Source: Vibrio plantisponsor (GTDB lineage Bacteria > Pseudomonadota > Gammaproteobacteria > Enterobacterales > Vibrionaceae). From it: a stretch of DNA of 64,000 bases. The stretch is from assembly GCF_013041605.1 (NCBI RefSeq), contig NZ_JABEQC010000015.1:26435-90434 (forward strand), written 5' to 3'. The position numbers and the translations under genes are program-made. Under the pieces are notes generated by a model, which did not search any database, was not told the DNA's origin, and saw only the letters and a list, made by a program, of their open reading frames with translations. This document shows positions 25,407 to 33,889 of this stretch, piece by piece. Numbering within the stretch: position 1 is the stretch's first letter; each line of letters begins with the position of its first letter.

Positions 25407-27542
25407 TTAAAACTCATAGTTAACCTTTAACTCGAAAGTACGCTCAGCGCCATACCAGCAGTTCGCACTGTCGTAGCAAGTGTAATACTCTTCATCAAAC
25501 AAGTTACTGCTGATAAGTTCTGCTCTTGCACCCGTAAGTGAATCGCTGAGTTGTGCTAAGTCATAGCCAATTGACATGTCAGCCACTATGTAGCTTGGCA
25601 CTTTGCCTTGAGTATTGGTTGCGTCCATGTTCATCTGCCCCACATAACGACCGCCAGCACTGATTCTCAAACCATTTAATGTCCCTTGTTCTACGTTATA
25701 GGTCGACCATAAGCTCGCACTGTGTGTGGGCACATAAATAGGCGTCGTACCCTGTAGGCCATTGGCACTGTCCTCAGTGACTTCAACATCCGCGTAAGTA
25801 TAGTTGGCTGCCACATCCCAGTTTGGCATCAACCACCAGCGACCTTCCACTTCAAACCCTTGCGAACGCACTTCACCCACTTGCAGTTCATCTTGATAGG
25901 TTGCAGATGAAGGGTCTGTAACCACCATATTGCTTTTGACAATACGATACAGAGATGCTGTTAATTGTTGACTCATATCAGCAGAAAGATACTTAACACC
26001 TAGCTCAACCTGCTCACCAACCTCAGGTTCGAACGGCTTACCAAACTTGGCATCGACTCCAGCCACAGGCGAGAAACTGGTGGCAAAGTTGGCAAACGGC
26101 GAAATGCCTGACTCAAATTCGTATAAAGCGCCTACACGGTAAGAGAACTCGTTATGGTCTGCTTGGGTATTGCTTCCAGAAAAGTTATTGATACCTTTAT
26201 AGTTGTCAAAACGACCACCGGCGATAAACACCCATTGGTTCCAGCGCAGTTGATCTTGAAAATACGCACCTAGCTGGTCGACTGACACTTGATCGTTACC
26301 GGCATAAACTTCACTGACATTAGAACGATTGAGCAAACTGTTATTGGCATTGTAGATATTGAACTGATAAAAACCGCTGTCACTGGTTGAGTACTCTTTG
26401 TAAGCAGAATCACCACTCAGTGTTTGATAATCCAAACCAAATAGCAGGTTATGTTCCACACTTCCCCAACGGACAACTCCAGATAGCTGGTTATCCACCA
26501 CTAAGCCTTGGTAGTCTTCATCTGTGGTATAGATATTACGGCTTAAGGTTCCGGTCGTTTGATTAAACCCAGAAGCGGAGTGGTAAGTGTTTTCCTGATA
26601 GAGTGAAGCATCCGTATAACGTAAATTTTGTAGAAAGCCCCAATCATCATTGAATCGATGCTGAATTTTGTAGCCAAGCATCATGATTTCGCGTTCGAAA
26701 TGGCTCCAGTTATTATCTCCAGCGAAGGTTGAAGGTGATGTTGAGCCATTCGTTATCGCCGCCAAAGGAAGTGAGGAGTTCATCCCCATTGCCGGATCCT
26801 TCTGATAATACATATTGAGATTAATCAGCGTATTTTCCGTTGCTTGCCAATCAATCGAAGGGGCTACCAAGTAACGCTCTTCCTCGGTGCCGTCCACCTG
26901 ACCATCTTGCTTACGAGCTTTTGCAATCAAGCGATAAGAGACGCTGCTGTCGCCAAACTGCCCTGTAGTATCTAAAGTCGCTTGTGTTAGGTTACGCGAA
27001 CCTGTGGAAGCAGATACCTCAGTGTGTTTCTGGCTTTGCGGTGACTTTGCAATGGTATTGATCATGCCGCCCGGCGGCATAGAGCCATAAAGCACGGATG
27101 TTGGCCCTTTGAACACTTCCACTCTTTGAATCGCAATCGGGTCGATTTGTGGCTGCAAATTCCAGCCTTTAAGATATTGGAGGACCAAACCATCGTAATA
27201 GGTTTGATCGATACGAAAACCACGAATGTAGAAGTTATCGTACATGGTGACCGCGCCGCCTTTGGTTTCGGTCACAACACCCGACGAGTAACGCAGCGCC
27301 TGACCTAAAGAAGTCACACCACGCTGTTCGAGTTCTTCGCTTTCAATAACTGAAATAGCTTGCGGTGTTTCTTCCGCCTCTAATGCGGTTTTGGTCGCTG
27401 TATTTCGGTAAGTCTGACCGAGAACGGTAACGGTTTCGACAGATTCTGAACTCTGGTCTTGAGCAAAACTCAGCGGTGAACAAAAAGCCGCCAATAAAGC
27501 CAATGTGAGCGGCGAGAAATGGATTTGTTTTTGTCTGTACAT
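25407..27542 (-). CDS. TonB-dependent ferric-siderophore receptor (hydroxamate type)
   Basis: 711 residues. The signal peptide ends near residue 27 (PLSFAQ). The plug domain begins with ETVTVLGQTY (TonB-box region) and EETPQAISVIESEELEQRG; further plug marks are GFRIDQTYYDG and RVEVFKGPTSVLYGSMPPGG. A 22-strand barrel follows and ends in a terminal aromatic (NYEF). The last strands contain CYDSANCWYGAER, the paired-cysteine pattern seen in FhuA/FoxA-like receptors, so a hydroxamate siderophore such as ferrichrome or ferrioxamine is the best guess. No siderophore biosynthesis or ABC transporter genes are adjacent. A Fur-like box lies before the start. Confidence 0.9.
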   Translation of the reverse strand: MYRQKQIHFSPLTLALLAAFCSPLSFAQDQSSESVETVTVLGQTYRNTATKTALEAEETPQAISVIESEELEQRGVTSLGQALRYSSGVVTETKGGAVTMYDNFYIRGFRIDQTYYDGLVLQYLKGWNLQPQIDPIAIQRVEVFKGPTSVLYGSMPPGGMINTIAKSPQSQKHTEVSASTGSRNLTQATLDTTGQFGDSSVSYRLIAKARKQDGQVDGTEEERYLVAPSIDWQATENTLINLNMYYQKDPAMGMNSSLPLAAITNGSTSPSTFAGDNNWSHFEREIMMLGYKIQHRFNDDWGFLQNLRYTDASLYQENTYHSASGFNQTTGTLSRNIYTTDEDYQGLVVDNQLSGVVRWGSVEHNLLFGLDYQTLSGDSAYKEYSTSDSGFYQFNIYNANNSLLNRSNVSEVYAGNDQVSVDQLGAYFQDQLRWNQWVFIAGGRFDNYKGINNFSGSNTQADHNEFSYRVGALYEFESGISPFANFATSFSPVAGVDAKFGKPFEPEVGEQVELGVKYLSADMSQQLTASLYRIVKSNMVVTDPSSATYQDELQVGEVRSQGFEVEGRWWLMPNWDVAANYTYADVEVTEDSANGLQGTTPIYVPTHSASLWSTYNVEQGTLNGLRISAGGRYVGQMNMDATNTQGKVPSYIVADMSIGYDLAQLSDSLTGARAELISSNLFDEEYYTCYDSANCWYGAERTFELKVNYEF

Positions 27543-27571
27543 AATGTTTCAAATACCCTGCTTTCTTTTAT

Positions 27572-27590
27572 AAGAATAAATATCATTTGC
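27572..27590. promoter_or_regulatory. Fur-like box upstream of the siderophore receptor
   Basis: The 19-mer AAGAATAAATATCATTTGC matches 12 of 19 positions of the classical Fur box (GATAATGATAATCATTATC), 30 bp before the start codon. Position and gene function agree with iron repression. Confidence 0.55.
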
Positions 27591-27665
27591 ATCTTACTAA
27601 TCACAGCAGGGAAAAAGTTAACAATTTGGAGCATCTTATGAGGGCGGAACTGGAGATTTTGTCGC

Positions 27666-28571
27666 TCATGAACCAGTCACTGGCGAAACAGGCAGCCAAT
27701 ATTCCATCTCTGCATCAAGGTCTTGGCAATCGTAACCTTGTGGGTAACGTTCAAGTTCAAATCCGTCCTCACCTCGATAATCAGACTGAGGTAACCAATG
27801 AAAAATGAACCACTCCAAGGTTTGAGCGAGGCCTGAAATCGGGCCTTTGTGTTTAATCACGGCGTAAATTTGAGTGGGTATTATTAATTTCTCGATAAGG
27901 ATCTCTGAACTAGGCAGCCTTTCAGTCACACCCGCTAAATAACGAAGGCGATGACCATTAGAGCTTGCGCCGGTAACGTCAACCACACCGGTGAGAGGAT
28001 ATTGTTTAACATCAGGAAAGCTCTCGTACAAACGAGCCCAAAGCTTAGGAACTTGCTGCGAAAAGTTGGGCTCCGGCGAAAATAGGCCACGGATCTCCCC
28101 CATCACACCATAGCAATCAAAGTCGCTGGTAGTTTCTACTCTCACTTCAATCAGCGGTAGTGCAGTTTCTGTTTCTAGTCGGCTTTCCGTTGGCAGCGAG
28201 ATTGGCGTCAATAAAGGCTTTCTCAATCCATATCGCTTACCTTGTTTTCGATACGAACGAGGACTTACACCAAAATGCTGTTTAAATGCACGGCTAAAAC
28301 TCATTTCTGAATTGAAACCAAGCCCAATCGCGATATCTATAACGCGCTCAGAACCAGCTAATAACGATTCTGCGGCTGCACTCAGCTTAATTTCTCGAAC
28401 ATAGTGAGCAACGGATAATCCCGTTTCACTTTGAAATACACGTTGCAGCTGCCAACGAGACCAACAACTTTGTTGTGCTAACTCATCCAGACTGAATGCC
28501 TGTTCCATATTGGAGTGAATATAGTTAAGTAGTTTACAGACTCGCTGAAAAGACGCGCTGGAACGGTTCAT
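27666..28571 (-). CDS. AraC-family regulator with GyrI-like effector domain
   Basis: 301 residues. The AraC DNA-binding domain is at the N-terminus (about 8-108), with two helix-turn-helices: FSLDELAQQSCWSRWQLQRVF and VIDIAIGLGFNSEMSFSRAF, then HFGVSPRSYRK. Residues about 140-298 resemble the GyrI-like small-molecule-binding fold, as in Rob. This is the reverse of the more usual order with a C-terminal DNA-binding domain. It is transcribed in the same direction as the siderophore receptor, 123 bp before it. It may therefore be a siderophore- or xenobiotic-responsive activator of that gene. A second Fur-like box lies upstream. Confidence 0.87.
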   Translation of the reverse strand: MNRSSASFQRVCKLLNYIHSNMEQAFSLDELAQQSCWSRWQLQRVFQSETGLSVAHYVREIKLSAAAESLLAGSERVIDIAIGLGFNSEMSFSRAFKQHFGVSPRSYRKQGKRYGLRKPLLTPISLPTESRLETETALPLIEVRVETTSDFDCYGVMGEIRGLFSPEPNFSQQVPKLWARLYESFPDVKQYPLTGVVDVTGASSNGHRLRYLAGVTERLPSSEILIEKLIIPTQIYAVIKHKGPISGLAQTLEWFIFHWLPQSDYRGEDGFELERYPQGYDCQDLDAEMEYWLPVSPVTGS

Positions 28572-28622
28572 GACTCAAAGTTAACAGTATAAAAGGATGG
28601 AGTATTGTCGCACACAACCGAT

Positions 28623-28641
28623 ACAAATAAGAACCATTATC
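28623..28641. promoter_or_regulatory. Fur-like box upstream of the AraC/GyrI-like regulator
   Basis: The 19-mer ACAAATAAGAACCATTATC matches 13 of 19 positions of the Fur consensus, with a perfect CATTATC half. It lies 52 bp before the regulator's start. Confidence 0.5.
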
Positions 28642-28654
28642 ACTAATAGACAGC

Positions 28655-28703
28655 AAAAAAGGGGCATCAGCAAAAAAGAGTTCCTTCTCTTCGCTTTAGC
28701 CCC
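28655..28703 (-). terminator. Terminator of the efflux operon
   Basis: GCCCC/GGGGC arms (28699-28703 and 28661-28665) enclose an inner AAGAG/CTCTT pairing. On the minus strand they run into a T tract (28655-28660). It lies 28 bp beyond the stop of the EmrB-like gene. Confidence 0.65.
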
Positions 28704-28730
28704 GTGGATTAAAGGTAAAATCTTTAAAAA

Positions 28731-30266
28731 TTAATGTGCTGCACCTGGGTCAACGGCATGTTGAGGTTTAGGTGCAAACCAGATGATGCATGCTGCGACA
28801 GCAAAGATAACAGCGATAACCATGAACAACTGATTAGTTGCCACCATGACGCTTTGTTTTTGCAGTAGCCAGTCCATAGAAGAACGTATCTGCCCTATTT
28901 CCATACCTGAGCTTTGCATCGCTTGTGTTGCAACACCTGCTCTGTCGGTTAAACCTGCAAGCTCCGCATGAACATACCGAGTCTGATGCTCCCAAGAGGT
29001 ATTGATCATTGATGTCGCAAACGCGCCTGACAAAGTCCGAATGAAGTTCATCAAACCCGCCGCTGACTCCATCTCGCTAGGCTTCACACAACCTAGTGCA
29101 ATCGCCGTTAGCGGTACGAAGAACAATGGCATACCAATACCTTGCAAGAACAGCGGATAACTCACTTGCTCAAAGGTCATATCCAAACTGCCAAAGCTAC
29201 GCAGGAAGGTCCAAAGACCTAACCACATTACCCCGACAAACACGAATGGCCTCGGGTCAAACTTAGATGACAGATTGGCAATGATTGGCGCAAGGAATAC
29301 AGCTAAAATCCCCATTGTTGCAGTCGCATAACCCGAGATCGTTGCGGTGTAACCCATATAGATTTGCAGCCACAACGGCGTGATAACCGAGATACTAAAG
29401 AACGCACCAAACGCCAGCGACAAAGTCATCATACTCATGGTGTACCCACGATGGCGGAACACTTTCAAGTCAACAACTGGGTCTCTTTCGGTCAGTTCCC
29501 AAATCAAGAAGGCAACAAACCCAATTACAGCAATGACAGCCAAGACAACAATTCGGCTTGATTCAAACCAATCGTGGTCTTTACCTTCATCTAGCATGAT
29601 TTGCAGTGCTGCGACCCAAATAACCAATAGTGCCAAACCCACTTTATCGATTTTCGAACGTACGGTTTTGGTTTCGAATTGTTGAAGCAGTTTCCAACAC
29701 AGTATCGCGGCAACAATAGCAAAAGGTGTTTTGACGAAGAAAATGTACGGCCAACTGAATTGGTCACACAGTACACCGCCTAAAATCGGTCCCATGATTG
29801 GCGCAACTAACGTTGTCATACTCCAAATACCTATCGCAGCATGACTCTTATCTTTCGGGAAGATTCGAATCATCAACGTTTGCGACAAAGGCATCAATGG
29901 GCCACCCGCTAAACCTAAGAATACGCGGAAAGCCACAAGCATCGTCATGCTGGTCGCCAGTCCACATAATATTGAGAAGACACCAAACAGCACGAAACAG
30001 GTAACGAATACACGAATTGAACCAAAGCGTCTGGATAACCATCCGGTCAGAGGTACCGAAATCGCCTCTGCCACCGCATAAGAGGTAATTACATAGGTAC
30101 CTTGGCTGGTTGATGTACCCAAACTGCCTGCAATACTTGAAACCGAAACGTTAGCAATGGTGGTATCTAGAATGGCGAGAAAGTTCGCCATTGCCAGACA
30201 CAGAGCGCCAATGAATAACGCTCCACCAGTCAAAGGTTTGATGTCATTGTCTGAGGAATGACTCAT
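28731..30266 (-). CDS. MFS multidrug efflux permease, EmrB/QacA (DHA2) family
   Basis: 511 residues with 14 predicted membrane segments. The family motifs are visible: LAILDTTIANVSV (motif D1), SYAVAEAISVPLTGWLSRRFG (motif A), RVFLGLAGGPLMPLSQTLMIRIFP, and MGPILGGVLCDQFSWPYIFFV (motif C). It acts as a proton-drug antiporter of the inner membrane, coupled to the membrane-fusion protein and outer-membrane factor encoded directly upstream (gaps 8 and 20 bp). Together they should span the whole envelope. The substrates are not predictable. It is the last gene of the operon and ends before the terminator at 28655. Confidence 0.9.
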   Translation of the reverse strand: MSHSSDNDIKPLTGGALFIGALCLAMANFLAILDTTIANVSVSSIAGSLGTSTSQGTYVITSYAVAEAISVPLTGWLSRRFGSIRVFVTCFVLFGVFSILCGLATSMTMLVAFRVFLGLAGGPLMPLSQTLMIRIFPKDKSHAAIGIWSMTTLVAPIMGPILGGVLCDQFSWPYIFFVKTPFAIVAAILCWKLLQQFETKTVRSKIDKVGLALLVIWVAALQIMLDEGKDHDWFESSRIVVLAVIAVIGFVAFLIWELTERDPVVDLKVFRHRGYTMSMMTLSLAFGAFFSISVITPLWLQIYMGYTATISGYATATMGILAVFLAPIIANLSSKFDPRPFVFVGVMWLGLWTFLRSFGSLDMTFEQVSYPLFLQGIGMPLFFVPLTAIALGCVKPSEMESAAGLMNFIRTLSGAFATSMINTSWEHQTRYVHAELAGLTDRAGVATQAMQSSGMEIGQIRSSMDWLLQKQSVMVATNQLFMVIAVIFAVAACIIWFAPKPQHAVDPGAAH

Positions 30267-30274
30267 GATCCACC

Positions 30275-31471
30275 TTAACCTTGTTCAGATTGCTTAGATG
30301 CACGGTATTGAGCGATGGTTTGCTTGTTCACGTCCGCTTTGGTATCAATTTCTACTTGCATAGAAAGACCTACTTGCAGCGGATGAGCTTGCAAATCTTC
30401 TGGATCAAGTTCGATACGAACAGGAAGACGTTGAACCACTTTAATCCAGTTACCCGTTGCATTTTGTGCAGGGATCATAGAGAACGCAGAGCCCGTACCA
30501 CCGGAGACACCCGCAACCACACCGTGATAAATGACTTCATCACCGTAAAGGTCAGCAGTAATTGACACTGGTAAACCGATTTTCACATCACGTAATTCAA
30601 CTTCTTTGAAGTTTGCATCTACATAGATGTTTTGTACTGGCACAACCGTCATTAGCGGTGTACCCATTTGAACTTGGCGACCAACCTGTACCTGACGTTT
30701 CGCGACCACACCTGAGATCGGTGCGCGAATAATGGTGCGTTCTAGGTTAATTTTTGCCTGTTGTAGACGTGCTTTCGCTGCCAATACTTCAGGGTTATTT
30801 TCAACGGTTGTGTTGTCTGTCATCGCGGCATTCGCTTTTTGCGCACCGATAGTTGATAGACGGTTTGCTTGTGCCTGAGCTAATGCTGCTTTTGCTGCAT
30901 TTAGGTTTGCTTGCGACTGCTCGAACGCTGTTTTCGCGTTTGTCAGTTCTTCACCCGATACTGAACCAGAACGCACTAAGTCTTCGCGGCGAGCTAAATC
31001 GATTTTCGCACGGTCAAAATCGGCTTTCGCTGCATTAAGTTGAGCCTTCGCACGAGTTTCGTTTGATTTTTGTGCTTCAACTTGAGCAGTAAGACCTTCA
31101 TCATTTGCTAAGTAGCTACGTACACGACGCTCAGCCAGCGCCAAATTTGCTTGTGCTTGGTCTACAGCAATTTGCGCATCGGTATCTTCGATCTGTACCA
31201 GTACATCACCTTTGTGGACGTACTGTGTATCAACCACATTAACACTCGCGATGATACCGCCAACCGCTGGCGTGACTTCTGCAATTTCAGCTGCGGTGTA
31301 CGCGTTATCGGTAGAAATGTAACGTGACCCCACTAAATACCAGTAAGAACCGTAGCTGCCACCTGCAACAATAATCGCCGCGGCTAACGCTAAGAACCCT
31401 TTTTTACGTGACTTGTTTGCACCAGACGCATCGAATTCTGCAGCGTCGTTTTGTGATGGATTTGAACTCAT
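30275..31471 (-). CDS. Efflux periplasmic adaptor, EmrA/HlyD family
   Basis: 398 residues. There is one N-terminal membrane anchor (about 25-45). The first lipoyl half is TPAVGGIIASVNVVDTQYVHKGDVLVQIED, then a long Ala/Gln-rich coiled-coil hairpin (about 95-235), and the second lipoyl half is IIRAPISGVVAKRQVQVGRQVQMG. A beta-barrel with NIYVDANFKEVELRDVKIG follows. It connects the EmrB-like permease to the outer-membrane channel. It is the middle gene of the three-gene efflux operon. Confidence 0.92.
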   Translation of the reverse strand: MSSNPSQNDAAEFDASGANKSRKKGFLALAAAIIVAGGSYGSYWYLVGSRYISTDNAYTAAEIAEVTPAVGGIIASVNVVDTQYVHKGDVLVQIEDTDAQIAVDQAQANLALAERRVRSYLANDEGLTAQVEAQKSNETRAKAQLNAAKADFDRAKIDLARREDLVRSGSVSGEELTNAKTAFEQSQANLNAAKAALAQAQANRLSTIGAQKANAAMTDNTTVENNPEVLAAKARLQQAKINLERTIIRAPISGVVAKRQVQVGRQVQMGTPLMTVVPVQNIYVDANFKEVELRDVKIGLPVSITADLYGDEVIYHGVVAGVSGGTGSAFSMIPAQNATGNWIKVVQRLPVRIELDPEDLQAHPLQVGLSMQVEIDTKADVNKQTIAQYRASKQSEQG

Positions 31472-31491
31472 GAATAGAAACCTTTTAAAAA

Positions 31492-32988
31492 TTAAGACTC
31501 TGTGGTCTGAAAACCGCCGCCTAAAGCGTGAATAAGAGCAAGATCAAGACTGAATGCGCGTGACTGTAAGTTAACCAACGCTCGTTGGTTATTGAGTAGC
31601 GACTCTTCAGCAACAAGCACATCTAGGTAAGTTGCCAAACCACCCTGATAGCGGTTAGAAGCAATCTTCAATGCTTGTTCTGCCGCATCCACCGCTTCTT
31701 GCGTTTTCGCAATACGAGCATCAAGTGCTTGAGTGCTGGTCACAACGTCCGCCACTTCATGAAGAGCCTGAGTCAGTGTTGCGTTATAACCACTTACGGC
31801 TTCCTCATAACGCGCTTCTGCTGATGTCAGTTGCCCATCAAGACGACCACCCGTAAACAACGGCAAATACAGGGCTGGACCGATGCTGCCCGCATCATTG
31901 CCGCTCTCAAATAAGTCATTAAGACCAAAAGCCTGATACCCGATGAAGGCAGAAATACTCAAGTCTGGGTAGTACATTGCTTCTGCAATACCGACTCGTT
32001 GTGCTGCTGCCTCTGCGCGCCAGCGAGCGGCGGTAATATCTGCGCGGTGACCAAGCAAACCAACACCTGCGTCTTGCGGCAAACCGTAGCGCGTATCCAA
32101 TTGAATGTTAGGTTCTGAAATTGTTAATGCTCTATCTGGCCCTTGGCCTACTAGGGCTGCAAGCGCATTTTTCTGCAGTGCAATCGACTCATTAATGCCC
32201 AGCATTTCAGCTTCAACATTGGCTGCAATCGCTTTTGCTTGATTCACAGAGCCCAGTGTTTCTAAGCCGTTTTCATATCGCTTAGTCAACAGCTCTACCG
32301 TTTTATGGCGAATATCCAACGCGGTTTCTACCGTATGCTTATTCGCATACAAACGAGACAGTTCTGCATAAGCGTTTGATACCGCAGTTGCCAGCATCAA
32401 GCGAGCCGACACAGCTTCTGCTTCAGCCGCTGCGAGTTCGGAAGTTGCCGCAGCAACCGATGCACGATTCTTACCCCAAAAATCAAAATCGTATTGGAAG
32501 TTGAGTGTCAACGTTCCATAGTCATTCCAACCATGAGGTGGCATTGGAGCCTGATATTGGTAACTCACTTTGGTTTCAGAAGCACTAGCGGCTAATCCCA
32601 CATTAACCGAGCGGCTCGCGCCTGCTTGCTCTGCGATACCTTGAGCGTTTTTCAGTCTGGCTTCAGCCATTTTCAAACTTGGCGCGCCAGTAAAAGCGTC
32701 ATTGATAAGTTGGTTTAACTGAGGCTCTTGGTAGCGATACCACCAGTCCTGAGTTGGCCACGCCATGGTTTCTGCGGCAGAGAGACTTTGCTTAAACGCG
32801 TAGTCATTGGCTTGCGAAATTTCAGGCAAGTTTTCATTTTTCGAAACAGAGCAGCCCGCCAAAAGCGCTGCGCTGATCAGAGTTAGAGCGAAGTAAGGAA
32901 CATTTTTGTTTCCGTTTTTTGAAAACTTTGAGTTAGAAAACCGTAAGTTAGAGAACCCAAGTTCGTTCCTTTGGATAGATCTTTTCAC
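31492..32988 (-). CDS. Outer-membrane efflux lipoprotein, NodT/OprM type
   Basis: 498 residues if translation starts at the GTG at 32988, which has AAGG (32998-33001) at a normal distance. A TTG at 32997 opens the same frame but would abut that site. Two OEP repeats form the TolC-like fold, with GASRSVNVGLAASASET and the second-repeat RADITAARWRAEAAAQRVGIAEAMYYPDLSI. The lipobox LLAGC (Cys about 46) follows an unusually long hydrophilic stretch of about 30 residues that contains a short tandem repeat (FSNLR/FSNSK). It is the first gene of the efflux operon, and the promoter overlaps a large palindrome. Confidence 0.88.
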   Translation of the reverse strand: MKRSIQRNELGFSNLRFSNSKFSKNGNKNVPYFALTLISAALLAGCSVSKNENLPEISQANDYAFKQSLSAAETMAWPTQDWWYRYQEPQLNQLINDAFTGAPSLKMAEARLKNAQGIAEQAGASRSVNVGLAASASETKVSYQYQAPMPPHGWNDYGTLTLNFQYDFDFWGKNRASVAAATSELAAAEAEAVSARLMLATAVSNAYAELSRLYANKHTVETALDIRHKTVELLTKRYENGLETLGSVNQAKAIAANVEAEMLGINESIALQKNALAALVGQGPDRALTISEPNIQLDTRYGLPQDAGVGLLGHRADITAARWRAEAAAQRVGIAEAMYYPDLSISAFIGYQAFGLNDLFESGNDAGSIGPALYLPLFTGGRLDGQLTSAEARYEEAVSGYNATLTQALHEVADVVTSTQALDARIAKTQEAVDAAEQALKIASNRYQGGLATYLDVLVAEESLLNNQRALVNLQSRAFSLDLALIHALGGGFQTTES

Positions 32989-33000
32989 ATTAGACAACCT

Positions 33001-33028
33001 TATAACTAAACCGTACAGTACAGTTATA
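33001..33028. promoter_or_regulatory. 28-bp palindromic operator between the efflux operon and tetR
   Basis: From TATAACT at 33001 to AGTTATA at 33028, 22 of 28 positions are symmetric, with GTACAGTAC at the centre. Such long palindromes are typical TetR-family operators. It covers the -10 element of the efflux promoter and ends next to its ribosome site. Confidence 0.8.
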
Positions 33029-33052
33029 CTCTTGACAGAAAGATTTCGTCAA
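33023..33052 (-). promoter_or_regulatory. Predicted promoter of the efflux operon
   Basis: On the minus strand, TTGACG (33052-33047) is followed after 18 bp by TATAAC (33028-33023). The -10 lies inside the palindromic operator, so bound repressor would block polymerase. Confidence 0.6.
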
Positions 33053-33094
33053 GCGAAACTTACCCACAATTTCCTCAAGGACTACAAAATATTC

Positions 33095-33697
33095 ATGCGA
33101 GTTAAAAGCGACGAAAAACGACAAGCGATTATAGATATTGCAAAAGAATGCTTTTCACAACAGGGAGTTAGTGGAACTTCCATGTCTCAACTGGCAAAGC
33201 AAGTGGGGGGTTCTAAGGCGACTCTTTATAACTATTTCAGCTCTAAAGAAGAAATATTCGCCGAGGTGATGCAGTCATCTGCAACAGAGCAGATCTCTAA
33301 TTCTTTTCTCTCTTTGGACGTAAATCGTGATGTTCGAACGTCTCTTTTAGAATTTGGTTACAATTTCCTAGACTCAATTTTAACCCCCGATGCTATCTCC
33401 ATTTATCGCATGGCAGTCGCTGAAGCAGACCGATCTGATATAGGTCGCCATTTCTACAACAATGGCCCAAAAAAAGGCTGGAAACACTTAAGTGAGTACA
33501 TCGAAAAGCAGTCGCTAAAAGGTGAATTAAGCCAGTGCAATCCATGGATCGCTGCTATGCAATTCAAAGCTTTGTTGTCGTCAGAATATGTTGAACAATA
33601 TGCGTTTGCCGCCATCGATAAACCAAGCCAGCAGCAGATCAAAACCACTGTCGAACAGGCTGTGAATGCATTTATGAAGCTTTACGGAAACGAATAG
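33095..33697 (+). CDS. TetR/AcrR-family transcriptional repressor
   Basis: 200 residues from the ATG at 33095; the open frame reaches far upstream into the divergent gene but has no homology there. The N-terminal HTH is RQAIIDIAKECFSQQGVSGTSMSQLAKQVGGSKATLYNYFSSKEEIFAEVM in form, i.e. the complete TetR DNA-binding domain at about 9-58. The C-terminal domain contains ISIYRMAVAEADRSDIGRHFY, as in AcrR-type repressors. It is divergent from the efflux operon and should bind the 28-bp palindrome between them, repressing the pump and probably itself. Confidence 0.9.
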   Translation: MRVKSDEKRQAIIDIAKECFSQQGVSGTSMSQLAKQVGGSKATLYNYFSSKEEIFAEVMQSSATEQISNSFLSLDVNRDVRTSLLEFGYNFLDSILTPDAISIYRMAVAEADRSDIGRHFYNNGPKKGWKHLSEYIEKQSLKGELSQCNPWIAAMQFKALLSSEYVEQYAFAAIDKPSQQQIKTTVEQAVNAFMKLYGNE

Positions 33698-33741
33698 CCC
33701 ACTTGCAATCCCTCTCACAATCTTTTCTACATACAGCGATC

Positions 33742-33774
33742 TTGCCCTCATTCTAATTTTTCGAATAAGGGCAA
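33742..33774. terminator. Possible weak terminator after tetR
   Basis: Hairpin TTGCCCT-C-ATTC (33742-33753) with GAAT-A-AGGGCAA (33763-33774): 7 + 4 pairs with one internal mismatch. No strong T tract follows. Confidence 0.4.
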
Positions 33775-33889
33775 CAAATTCAGCGGCTGTGATCGCAGCG
33801 TCTAAAGCTCTAACATCTCTTCCATAGATTGGCATTGCTATTAATGACCCTGTCGTTAGTTAGCCAGCAAGCCAAGTGAGGAGAACACT

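Noticed and set aside
27587..27808. Small plus-strand frame between the siderophore receptor and the AraC-type gene
   Set aside because: Most of it overlaps the 3' end of the AraC-type gene on the other strand, and it has no ribosome site or family resemblance.
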